From assembly GCF_963675165.1 (NCBI RefSeq), contig NC_087392.1, positions 3,741,442-3,805,441 on the forward strand: a DNA stretch of 64,000 nt. The letters are read 5' to 3'. The notes below the pieces were generated by a model that saw nothing but the letters and a program-made list of their open reading frames with translations, did not search any database and was not told where the DNA came from. The stretch comes from Halichondria panicea. Lineage: Eukaryota > Porifera > Demospongiae > Suberitida > Halichondriidae. This document shows, in pieces, positions 51,101 to 61,800 of this stretch. Numbering within the stretch: the stretch's first letter is position 1; each line of letters starts with the position of its first letter. Made by a program: the position numbers and the translations under genes.

Positions 51101-53254
51101 CCAATACGAGAGGGGTGTGGTCCAGAAGGGCGGAGAGGAGGCCGAGTGGTTTGGTTGGACACTGAACACATTGTCGTGTGTGGATTCAACAAGACCAGTG
51201 TACGTACACTTAGTGTGTATTCGACATCTGACCTCTCCACACCAATGTCTGTGATCAGCCTGAGTGTGTCACCTGCCATCCTCATGCCCACTTTTGACCC
51301 TGACGTCAACCTTCTCTATGTTTCTGGGAAGGTAAGTGTTTGTAGTGAAATATACCATAAATTCATACTTAATTTGCAAGATTTGCTCTTTATATACTTT
51401 TACAATGGCCTGCAATACATTATGTATGTACATGTAGGTTATCCCAGACAAGGAATTTCAAAGCTGTTGCAGTGTTGATATACATTTGTACATGTGATTT
51501 GTACATGTGACTGTCGAAACTACATGGTTTAATATAAAGCTGATCACTAGTTTCTTTCTCTGCTCAGGGTGACAGTTCTGTGCTGGTGTTTGAGTATGTT
51601 CCAGACAAGCATCCCTACCTGTTTGACGTCTCTCCATTCTCTTGCCCATCTGCACATCAGGTGAGGCGACCGGTGGTGGAATGAGTGTGTTTGATGTCGG
51701 TATTTGTAGTGAAAGAAATATGGCGGTTGGTGTTTGAGTTAGCACAATTGCTGAATTATTCGTACTGCTTATACTGCAATGTTATAACATACTTCGGTAG
51801 CAATTTGACTCGTTACTTGACTTTTACTCAAGAGTAAAAAGTTCCAAGAAAAAAATTCCAAGAGTAAAGGAGTTCCAGGTCTTTTGTATTGTGGTATGGA
51901 GGATTAGTCTCGACTCCACACCACAATACAAAAGACCTGGAATCGAGGCTAACTGTATAATTATGTGCATGTACAGTGTGATATGTTATGTCCCTTCCCT
52001 ATACAGGCTGTTGCATTTCTGCCAAAGGTAATGTGTGATGCTCGCAAGGTGGAGATAGCACGAGGAGTTCGTCTCACCACTTCAACTGTTCAACAGTTTA
52101 CCGTCAAGGTGCCCCGAACCAGACTCGAGTACTTCCAGGATGACCTTTATCCTCTAACCGCTGTGACATGGGAGCCGGTAATGAGTGCTCAAGAGTGGTT
52201 TGATCAGGGGAAACCTCGGGACAGGGCCACTGTAGACATGCGACCAACTGATATGAAGCCTTGTGAGTAATTGGAGTTGCTGTTATGCTTCGTAAGGAAA
52301 TTGCTTATCTACATATTTAGCGTGTTGTAGATCTCTCATATCTTTCACCCCACTTGGCCTCTGTATCATAGCAACTACTTGTAAGTGGGTTTAACTTCAA
52401 GTCCTAGACCGTATTCTTCATAATTATACTCTCTTACCTTGAAGGCACATATTTTTTTTTCTTTTCCGTTTTATATTACATGTATACATAATAATTATTA
52501 TGTAGGTTTTGAGACTGGTACAGTGTAGCTAGTTGTATCCAAGGTGAAGGTAGGTAGGTAGAGGTAGAGGTAGCAAGCAAGCATGTATCATTCCCATGCA
52601 TAGGAGTATAATACTTATTGTCCACTACATTCGAATTTATGGCGACGTGAACCATCCTTGGCCTCAGAGGTTTACTGCCATTAATTCTAATGTAGCGCTA
52701 GTGGACAAAAATTATAACATACATGTACCTAGTACATGTGCCTAGCTTATCTCTGAACACTTCTAAAATGTGCCTCTACCTGCTCACTCTCTCGCACACT
52801 AATTCAGTGTACTATTGTGCACTTGTACTGCTACAGTGAGTACAGCACCTGCTCCGAGGAAAGCGCCGAAGAAATTTGAGAGCTACGACCCCAAGTTCAA
52901 ATCAGCACACGAGAAAAAGGAAGAGGTACATGTACATGTAAATACATACCAGATTATCATGTAGTTGGTAAAAGTCATGCGTACATGTACATGTACATGT
53001 ACATTTTTACGAATTTTGCTGTCAAACATGTGTCACAGGCTTGCTTTAATATTATAACGAGAGATTTGTGAATGCCCTTACGTAGCGTGATGCTACAACA
53101 TAATTATAATTAGGATGTGATATCCTTTGTATGACATGACTCTCGTGTGCAGCTGATGTCAGCAATGATAGAGCGTATGGGAGATAAGGATGATGACCCT
53201 CTACCTCAGTCCAAACTGGAGGGCTGTGACAGTGACGAATGGAGTGATGATTAA
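45129..53254 (+). CDS. CORO7: Coronin-7 (tandem-propeller coronin)
   Basis: Twenty-one exons: 45129-45188, 45241-45337, 45555-45811, 46480-46546, 47024-47100, 47332-47478, 47717-47802, 48021-48075, 48130-48181, 48314-48462, 48703-48798, 48947-49264, 49446-49508, 49975-50083, 50225-50311, 50571-50710, 51005-51331, 51568-51660, 52007-52262, 52837-52925, 53153-53254. Phases all agree: 908 residues (human 925). Two WD40 beta-propeller coronin modules (about 1-385 and 495-850), starting with MSRFKTSKYKN, each ending in the coronin extension (FHADLFPDTA; YFQDDLYPLTAVTWEP), are separated by a Pro/Thr/Lys-rich linker. The C-terminus DSDEWSDD is the acidic motif that replaces the coiled coil of short coronins. 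In other animals coronin-7 acts at the trans-Golgi and binds F-actin. Lies 218 bp after TIMM23. Confidence 0.95.
45894..46294. repeat. Pogo/Tigger-like MITE (family B), copy 2
   Basis: Begins TACAGTAGACTCTTGTTAGT and ends GCGAGAGTCTACTGTA, about 400 bp, in coronin-7 intron 3. Inverted relative to the copy at 8188: its left end CCCTTGGGACAGTGCAGC matches the right end of that copy. Confidence 0.75.
50080..50125. repeat. TG microsatellite
   Basis: A run of GTGTGTGTG units immediately after the exon ending at 50083 in coronin-7; it overlaps the splice-donor side of the intron. Confidence 0.8.
51873..51942. repeat. 23-bp perfect hairpin
   Basis: Arms 51873-51895 and 51920-51942 (AGGTCTTTTGTATTGTGGT and complement) with a 24-base spacer, in coronin-7 intron 18. 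No other copy of the arm was noticed in the window. Confidence 0.75.
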
Positions 53255-54109
53255 ATTCTGACAACTCTTCACATTATTTTCGGTGTGTGTTATAGACTGC
53301 AGGAGTGACTAGTTTTAGTTTTTTTATTTTATAATTATAGTGATGTTTACATTAATTTGACTGTTTACCCTAGAAGTATAATTATTATACATACAGATGC
53401 CACAGCAGTTGAATAGCTACCCTAAGGGTAGAAACGTTCAGTATTCAAAATTAATACATCAATGGTATATTTTTAAAGATCCACACGAGACCAATGTGAA
53501 AAAAGTGGAATCTCAGATAATGGACTCACAACTTCTCAATGAGCACGAGCTATATAGATTATGACCCCAACATTATTGACTTTACTTTAAAGTAACTCCA
53601 ACTGCAGATTCTAGACAGTGGACAAACGTACTGCATGCTCCCAAAAGTTGTTGAATGCATGTCAGGTTGCGTATAAACCTGATCGATGAATGATTTCATA
53701 ATTGGCCAGATGTACATGCATGTGTATTGTATTATAATTACCCTGTGCATGTGCAGCAGCTAGGGATGAAGTGATTGGCGTGTGCGTGGACACAAAAATG
53801 AGCTGCTTGAGCAAACTAGACACATGCAATAATTATACATGACAATTGTAATAAGATCATTGCAGTAGAACTTATTGTATCCGTTTTGCCGCTGTGCAAT
53901 GAAGCTCAACGCACAGGGTGAATGCTATGAGCATCTTGTTAGTAAGAACCCATTTTATTTCTGAAAATTGCAGCGAAATGATTGATATCCCTTAGTCTAT
54001 ACACATGCAACCCCACCAGAATGCAATGTTTATGTAACAGGTACCTGTATCATACGGACTTAACTATAATTATGGTATGTAAAAAGGTGCATACACTGTA
54101 TTATAAAAT
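53255..54109. other. Convergent intergenic region CORO7/HAD
   Basis: Holds a copy of dispersed repeat D (about 53740-53930: GTGGACACAAAAATGAGC, then GCCGCTGTGCAATGAAGCTC). No gene recognised. Confidence 0.55.
53740..53930. repeat. Dispersed repeat D, copy 3
   Basis: Same pair of words in the same order as at 985-1290, but more compact. A partial copy lies at about 13140-13205 in the last SORD intron. Confidence 0.55.
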
Positions 54110-57100
54110 TCAAAGCTTGCTAGATCTAGTTAATTTGAGTCCTAGTACAGTCTCTAGCTCCTTGACTGCTGTTGATGGGTCAGAAACTTTTATAGTGGAT
54201 ATTCCCAATTTCCTTGCTGACTTCAGGTTCACTCCCAGGTCATCCAAAAATACCACCTACGTACGTACAAAGCAACAAGATGCTCACTACATTAATATAC
54301 GTATAGCAGGTAAATTTGGTGAGTGTCTAATAATTATATTGGATGGTGATCGAAGGAGGCAAATGCATGCGTTCATTTGATCCTTCGATCGCCAGCCAAT
54401 ATAATCATCTCCCCATGTGAACACAAGACAGCATAATATACTATAGCTGTTAAATTTGGCAACGAATTAATTGGTTGAGCATGATAGTCAAATTAGAACA
54501 TGCGATGTTTATAATTTGACTATCATGCTGCATGTCAACATTTATCACAACCCTTTACCTTGATTCACCAAATTTAACAGCTAATAGTATATTATGCTGT
54601 CTTGTGTTCACATGGGGAGATGCATTCACTTAATTATTACAGTACATTTCTATAGTGCCTTGGTCAGCGCTTTTTTTAATACAATGGAGCTAGGAAACGG
54701 CATAAAAATGAACGATGCAATCTTTTGAAATAACGTACATGTATAATGCAGGACACCATCTTAATAAATACATCATGCAGGTATAATGGTCTTATAAGGT
54801 ATAACCAAAAATAAATGTACATAATGTACCGCATTACTAAAATATTTTGCTGGTGAAAAACCTTTGCAAATGAGCCAAATCAGTAGAAAAATTGACCCTT
54901 TGCAATCTAACTAGATCGCAATATTGCATTCTGGCAAGGATATAGTGTGTAATTAATAATATTGTTAGGTTTTGGGATTTTATTTTTGCTAAGTGATTTA
55001 ATGCTCGCAAAGTTTGCATATGTTTGATGGTCGCAAAACATTGTATAGTAGAACCTCGCTAATCCGAACCCCTTTAGTCCGAAACCTCACAAATCCGGAC
55101 AAAATAGCCAACTGAAAAGAGGAGGGGCTGTCAGGAGAATAAACTACTGCGCATGCGCAATCTAACTTGCTGTGCTGAATCAGCAATAATTTTATTAATA
55201 AACTGCTCAATAAACCTCGCTCAATACAAATTTACGCCACTGCAAAGAAAACGAAGAGAGTACAAGACTCACTGTATTGGAGATAAAAGTAGCTATAGCA
55301 GCTTTCCTTAATTCTGGCCACAGTAACATCATAATAATTATATGTGAACGCGTCTTCGTTAATGATATTCATAATCACTTAATGACATGCATGTATTCGG
55401 ATGGGGTCTGGTCCGGCTCTATTCGGATTAGCGAGGCTCTACTGTAATACGGTATGTGAATGTATATATACACAAAGGCTCACGCTGCATGTTCTGAAAG
55501 AAACATATTGACCACAAATAAGAACTCACCTCGTGTGGGGAGACACCCAGCCTCACACAAGCCAGACGATAGATATCAGGGTCAGGTTTCCTCATGCCCA
55601 GTTTGGAGGACTCCAAGATGCAGTCGAACATCTCTGAAGGAAAAGCGAGGGAGACAGAGAAGATGTCATCAATCCAATTATTGGTCACAATACATGTCTT
55701 CAGGCCTGCATGTGAATTGGTGATACAAAAATAAAATTATGTACATGCAGCCATAAATTATACATGCAATTAAGGAATGGTCCCCAGTTGTCAATAGTAG
55801 GTTTGTTATCGTCTGCGCAAGCATGGGGCTTCCATTGTAACAGTATAAAGGGTATGATTTTCTGGATAACATGTTTACAAGACGGCCTGCATATACGTAG
55901 ACGTGTTTGTGTGTATACATCCGCTGTATGTATGGCTATACGATTTTCCCTTGGAATAATCCTGCACATGTAAGACCTATGCCTTTTAACTAACTGGCTT
56001 TAATTTTCATGAAACCTTCTTTTCTGAATGTCACACCTTGGGTGAGTCAACTAAACTCCCACACACTTCGTATATCAAAGCACTTCCCAGATGCATAGTA
56101 TCAGCAGCAGTCAGTTTTGAAGCGCTTACATGTACTGATCGTGAGGCAGATTCAAACCTTGTAATCTGCTAATAATAATAATTAATAACGAAGACAGTAT
56201 ATAAAGCAGCTACATGCATTACCATAACATTAAAGATATCTGACTCAAAAGTTCTACACTCAAGCCGCCTCAAGCCTCAATCAACTACGTACGCAGCCAT
56301 GAAGACAAGTGCAATTGCAGTGATAGCAGTGCTCCTACTCTCTGCCCTCATCATTGAGTCTGAAGCTAGTTGCAGTAAGTGCATGCATACAAAACACATT
56401 TTGAAGTTTATGCTGTGTACATGTATTCTATATAGACTCCGACTGCAGCAAATTCTGTACAGACACATTAGATGTAAACTGTGCTTATGGGATATGTATT
56501 CAGTAAGTTGAATGTCATACCTTGAATGTTATATCTATAATCACATCCAATGAACTACTGATAATACATTCACTGCAGGTCACCATTTCCCGGATGCAAA
56601 TGCTTGAACTGTATTGGTCCCAACGGTTCAAAGGGTTCACAGGGTTTACCTGGTCCAGGCGGCCGTTGAGAGAATTGCAATATAGGAAAGCAACTGACGT
56701 GAACTTTATAGCTCAGTCCGTAGCTGCATATGCACCGTATAGTGTTTTTGCAGATTAGCAGTTCTTCATGAAATACAAAAAATCTTTCATATTCAGTGTT
56801 AACCCACGGAAACCATTCCAAAAATTAGCGCTACATGGTATACAAGCTGTACATACAACCATAGATAGAGTAGAGAGGGATTGGAAACGGAAGTGATTCA
56901 CATGATGTTTTACAATTAAGTGTACGTAGTAGCTCTGGGACCATCCGTGTATCTCTTCATAACTCCCGCAAAAGCCCGGGAAACTTATTGTGTCCAAAGC
57001 ATACATCTCAGAGCTACCCCCATTACTGAATCACATGCCCCCTGATAGTAGGTATCAATTGGAAACAAAGAAAATATAATCTCGATTGTCGTGAAGTAGC

Positions 57101-58792
57101 TAGAGGTACACAGAGCGCTTTTTCATGCTTGTGTTCCTATAGTACCTATGATATAGCTAAGGCTGTGTAACTAAATAGTGTCCTGTGTCCCAAAAGTATG
57201 AGATGAAAGTTGATGCTTAGCAGCAGAACTGCTTGTGGACTTCTTACAGAGAGCAAAACAATTCTCATGAATTATTTATGTTTAGACCTCGTGTTAAAAA
57301 GTAAGCCTCGATTAAAACCGCGGAGATACACGGATGGTACTTCCGTTCCCAATCCCTCTCTACTCTATCTTTGATACAACTAAGATTGTACGAATCACGG
57401 CTATTTAGATGCTGTTGCTTAGCAACAAACATTTTTGATAAGCAAATATCTGACCTCAAGGTCAGTAGCTGGTGTGATCCGGAAAGAGCAATTTGTTTGA
57501 GCACCATGAATCTTGGACCCAACATGTAGACTCTTGTTAATCCGGTCACCCTTGGGACAGTGCAGTTTGGCTGCAATAGCGAGGTGGCAGCATTTCAGAA
57601 AATAGCCGCAGCTAAAAAGCAGTCCTGTGTCGAATAATTGTAATGACTAATTTTGCTCTGTCTTGAGGTTAATGAACCATTATCTGTAATCCAATTTCAT
57701 CTTCCAAACCACACTCAAAATGTCATATTCGGCCGTATTAAATAAACCTTGTTTGGCGCAGCCAGAACTGACCAGCTACATTTCAGGGCGAGTTTTGTCA
57801 GTGATGATCTAGCTAGCAATCTGTGCCAAACGAAATGATCGGTATATCGAAGTGACCATATCAGAGAGCCGGAACAGCGAGAGTCTGCAGTAGTTCGTAC
57901 ATGAAGATGTGGTGCAAAATAAATATATCTTGCACCAATGAATCAGAAAGCCGTTGTGGCCAGAATGTTTAGTACTGTCACCATGTCAACACTTACCTCT
58001 CTGCTTAACTCTAGTTGCAGCCTCCAGCATCTCCACACAAGGCTGATAGTTATTATTGATCTTCCTGAATAGCTCCAGCGCTGAGAAACCACTTTTGAGC
58101 TCCACCCCCTTTGACCTGGCAACCCCACACACCTCTCGCTCAAACACTGGGACAAACTGGCGAGGATATAATTATATGAATGCTTGGCTGTGCACACAAA
58201 TGTAAACTCTATACGACGGTCACCTCAACATGTCAAAAATGATTAATAGTAGAGTTATTACCAATAATATTATTAAATTATTATTAAATTACCAAATCAG
58301 TGACCATACGTTGTTAAGGACAAATACGGACTCCTTTTGCCTATCAAAATGTGAAGCTCATTCCTAACTGTAAGTTTGATCAGTAACTAACTATTTTTGG
58401 ACTACGCCCAACTAGACAGACCAATTGTCATGATTCCAAAGGTGCCTAAATGAGACTAAGCTCTTGTGTGGCTTCAGCACTTGGCTCATGATTTTCATAT
58501 GCAGCATGCATGCTTTACATACAATGAGGTTGCTCACTTGAGACAACGTCAGTTCTCCTCTCTCCAGACGACTGAATGCATTGTCAGAGCCGCTCACCAT
58601 AGCACGAACAATGAGGCCCCTACAAGCAGGTAGATCTATAGACGTCAATACATGCACACATCATGATGTAGATCTATTATTTACCACTCACTTGGGTAGA
58701 CCTAGCTCCTCCTCGTAAGCAGCTATGGCCAGCTGAGGTGCTCTGATGAGTACACCACCGACATCAAAGATTACAGCTTTCCTTGCAGACAT
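54110..58792 (-). CDS. HAD-superfamily hydrolase, ACAD10/sEH N-domain type
   Basis: Five exons (transcript order): 58792-58692, 58619-58538, 58156-57997, 55705-55530, 54256-54110, in frame, 221 residues. Motif I is FDVGGVLI (nucleophile Asp, but Gly where most phosphatases have the second Asp), motif II TNNW, motif III Lys in [10 protein letters not shown], motif IV FLDDLG. The cap helices ([17 protein letters not shown]) match the N-terminal HAD domain of ACAD10 and of soluble epoxide hydrolase (EPHX2). Here the domain stands alone: the stop follows directly after the HAD fold (KLTRSSKL), with no dehydrogenase or alpha/beta-hydrolase domain. Substrate unknown; small phosphorylated metabolites are the usual guess for the family. 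Intron 3 (2.3 kb) contains a secreted-peptide gene in antisense. Divergent from REP, with start codons 83 bp apart. Confidence 0.88.
54335..54624. repeat. Cluster of nested foldbacks in HAD intron 4
   Basis: A hairpin at 54335-54403 (TATATTGGATGGTGATCGAA facing its complement) abuts a larger element (54405-54624). The larger one has arms of about 55 bp (CCCCATGTGAACACAAGACA ... TGTTAAATTTGG and complement), and contains a third pair around GCATGATAGTCAAATTA. Confidence 0.75.
55044..55446. repeat. Pogo-like MITE with CTAATCCGAAC ends
   Basis: Begins TATAGTAGAACCTCGCTAAT and ends ATTCGGATTAGCGAGGCTCT ACTGTA, about 400 bp, in HAD intron 4. Another subfamily with the CAGTAGA tip. Confidence 0.75.
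56198..56206 (+). promoter_or_regulatory. TATA box of the Cys-rich peptide gene
   Basis: TATATAAAG lies 93 bp upstream of the ATG at 56299, a normal distance for a start site near 56230. It is the best-placed TATA box in the window. Confidence 0.5.
56299..56669 (+). CDS. Small secreted Cys-rich peptide with collagen-like tail
   Basis: Three exons: 56299-56374, 56436-56502, 56579-56669. Short introns (61 and 76 bp) with good GT/AG sites, in frame, 77 residues. A clear signal peptide ([18 protein letters not shown], cleavage expected after SEAS) leads to a mature chain of about 53 residues. It has eight cysteines at 25, 29, 33, 41, 46, 54, 56 and 59, spaced 3-3-7-4-7-1-2. The C-x3-C pair followed later by C-x-C (GCKC) is the pattern of defensin-like cysteine-stabilised alpha/beta folds, though other disulfide folds are possible. 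After the last Cys the chain ends in five Gly-x-y triplets ([17 protein letters not shown]), like the start of a collagen helix. A TATA box at 56198 supports a real gene. It lies antisense in HAD intron 3. I do not recognise a named family. Confidence 0.7.
56856..57365. repeat. Dispersed repeat C, copy 2, with an inverted partner
   Basis: The first 165 bp repeat the element at 40717-40880 (CTCTGGGACCATCC, AACTCCCGCAAAAGCCCGGG). At about 57325-57365 the opening words return inverted (CCAATCCCTCTCTACTCTAT), so the full unit of about 500 bp may be a transposon with terminal inverted repeats. Confidence 0.65.
57524..57893. repeat. Pogo/Tigger-like MITE (family B), copy 3
   Basis: Begins TGTAGACTCTTGTTAATCCG and ends CAGCGAGAGTCTGCAGTAG. 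Same orientation as the copy at 45894, with more substitutions. Confidence 0.7.
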
Positions 58793-58874
58793 TTCTGCTG
58801 AGTCAGATCTAGATTAATTAAGGGTCACAAAGGTGGTCAACAGCTAGATCTATTGACGTGACGTTGATGAAAGA
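58793..58874. promoter_or_regulatory. 82-bp bidirectional promoter, HAD/REP
   Basis: The shortest divergent spacer in the window. It contains CTGAGTCAG near 58798 (AP-1-like) and TTGACGTGACGTTGA near 58853 (CRE/ATF-like, doubled). No TATA box. Both 5' leaders must be very short, or must overlap. Confidence 0.55.
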
Positions 58875-61800
58875 ATGGCTAACTTGCCAAATGATGAGCT
58901 GCCCTCGAAGTTTGATGTTGTAGTAGATGGAACAGGTGAGTGTCAATCATTAATGAGAGATCTACTCTATAGAGTAAACTCCACCATACTTTTACACAGG
59001 CCATTCTATCGAGTCCATCTATACGTAGTTATGTTAGAACACCCTTTAATAACTAGGTCCACTCGACCATCCCTAGCCGGCGCCTCACTTTTTGCGGTTG
59101 ATATTTTCGCGGGTTGGTGCAATCATGGACCTATAATCACGAGTGGTAGTCCATGAGTCTAACAAGTTTAGATGTTGTTGTATGCCATCCAGACCCATTG
59201 CCCCGCCCCACTGACACCACCACCACCACCACCAGCTTATGGGCAAATATTCTATGAAACTAGAATTTCGGGCAGCATGCGACCAGAACTACAGCTAATT
59301 ACCTACAAACTGCTCTGGACAATTCTCACCTAGGTCATAAACATCTAGAGGTCTACAAGACATATTATAATCAAGTTTATGTTCAGGAAATGTTGGCTAT
59401 AGAGTTTGAAGGCAAAATCGTTTGACCTGTACAATTATAATCAAGTTTATGTTCAGGAAATGTTGGCTATAGAGTTTGAAGGCAAAATCGTTTGACCTGT
59501 ACAATCTCCACCCTAGTTCTATGCTACAACACTACCGGATTTTTAGTAAGACCATACCTTGAATTAAAAGCACAGCAAAAATGAAGCTCCAAACTCTTTT
59601 AGTTTTGTCACAAAAACAAAACGCATAGATCTACGGCTCTTTTTACTGATTGACACAAATTTACGAATTTATAGTGAGAAGTGAGAATTTTCTGGAGCAC
59701 TCTATAGGTTAGCTGTAATTCTGGCCAAAAATACATGCCGCCTGAAAATTCATCAGTTACTGTACGTCTACATGTACATGTAAGTAAAGCTAGAAGGATA
59801 TCTAGGTGGTATAGATCTCACCTAGTATCTATCAGTATGTATACTGTCAGTAGTAGATCTAGCTAGTTACGTCCGCTATAGTCAACCTTTCTATCTGCCT
59901 CTTGTAGGTCATGATGCACTTCATCACTATACCCAATAGCAGGAGTGCAACTCTTTCCAATAGCTATTATTAATACCATAAGTATAGCGGGTATATTTCG
60001 AGTGTATAAACTTTCGTGGATGTGGACAGCAGCCATTTGGTGCATGCATGCATGCTGATGTTACTTTTCATGGGTATTAATGTTTGCACCCTCGAAATAC
60101 ACCTGCTGTACGGTAGCTAAAGGCTCATTTTGAATTTGCAGGTTTGATCCAGAGCATACTTAGTGCTGCAATTGTGCGTGCCGGTAAGAGTGTGTTACAC
60201 CTGGATCGTAATGGTTACTACGGGGAGCACTGGGGCAGCTTCATGCATCGTGAGCTGAGAAACTGGATGAATGGTGACCAAGTGGAATCACCTGATACAC
60301 CTCTCTCCTTTGACACAAACACAATTGCCCTACCTTTAACTGCGGCTAATCCGGTATCAAACCTTGTTGAGGTAGTACCCGACCACACTGAGGCTCCTCC
60401 TGAGACTAACAAGCCTACAACTGAGGAGAACACTTGTCTAGAGTCGGTTTCTAGTCACCTACAGCCAGCTGCTGAAGACACCACTGAAGAAAGCTCTTCT
60501 GCTACTGCTAGTGATGAGCAAGGTGTTTCTACAGAGGAATCGAAAGATCCAGTGTTACCTTCTGCTACTGATGATGAACAGGGATCATCTGCAACAGAGG
60601 ATAACACAACTTCGACTACTGAGCAGGGATTATCCTCTAATGACCAGGCCACATCTCCTGCAAATGAGCAAGGACCATCTAATAACAAGCAGGGATCACC
60701 CACTCAATTGAGCTGGGATTCAATGCAGTCACAGTGGCGAACATTCAGTTTTGACCTCATTCCGAAGGTATACGTATGAGTTACATGTAGTGTACCATAA
60801 AAAATGCACGAAAAGATAATTATGCATGCCCCAGTTTCTCCGAATCGGTGGTGTAAATGTAGATAATTATAGCATTGTCTGATGTGTATACATAGAAAGA
60901 ATTTACTTTTCAATTAATCAAGAACATCTGTTGATTCATTGCATGTATGTGTGTATGCATGTACCATGTATCTTCTAATTTATCGGACACTTCTAATTAT
61001 CCCGGACACTCTTTTGGGTAATTTTTGTTGTTCTAATACACCGGACACTCCAGTGCTTTAATATTACATTTGTTCTAAATATCCGGACAATACCATAAAG
61101 TTGAGTTACATTCATAGACGGCAAGCAAGACTTAGAGTGCTGCAGTTAGATAGCTTTGAGTAGCTAGTTTTAGATAGCTAGTGCAGTCGCACACTGTTCT
61201 ATTAAACATAGCTAGCTCGCATGCAACTGCTTGCTTATTCTAATTATTCCGGACACTTCGCATGCTGTATAAAAATCTGTTCCAATTATACCCGGACAAT
61301 TTCCAAAATAATTATTTTTTGCTGTCGGATAAATTAGAAGACATACGGAACATACATGTATAACTATTATACAATCATGATAACAGCACTCTAACTCTTT
61401 TACTTGTAGGTACTATATTGCCGTGGTGCTATGGTGGAGCTGCTGACTCAATCCAACTGCTCTCGCTACACAGAGTTCAAAGCAGTGGGCAAGGTCTACC
61501 GTTTATTTGAGGGGAATGTGGAGCAGGTGCCTTGTTCAAGAGCCGACCTGTTTAGCAGTCAAGCTGTGAGTATGCTCGAGAAGAGAAGGATGATGAAGTT
61601 CCTTTCGTTCTGCTCAGACTACACGAGTCAGCCTGATGCGTTTCAAGGTGAGTGCTCGTCAGTGAGCAAGGATTGGACATGTTATTAAGTACCGGTAAAG
61701 TGTAAACTGTTCTTGACTTTTATTGCTTCCAAGGACTGGGTAAACTACAAGTACTGAAGACCATTAAGTATTTAGGCAATACTACTAATATGCCTAGTAC

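Noticed and set aside
45129-53254. First impression as eIF2A or a generic WD40 protein
   Set aside because: The MSRFKTSKYKN start, two coronin extensions and an acidic DSDEWSDD tail identify coronin-7 along its whole length.
53982-54380. Plus-strand open frame of 132 codons
   Set aside because: It is the shadow of the last HAD exon, which on the minus strand encodes the conserved FLDDLG motif with proper splice sites.
60455-60711. Alternative frames over the REP Ser/Thr insert on both strands
   Set aside because: They mirror the low-complexity coding sequence; only the REP frame continues in phase through flanking exons.
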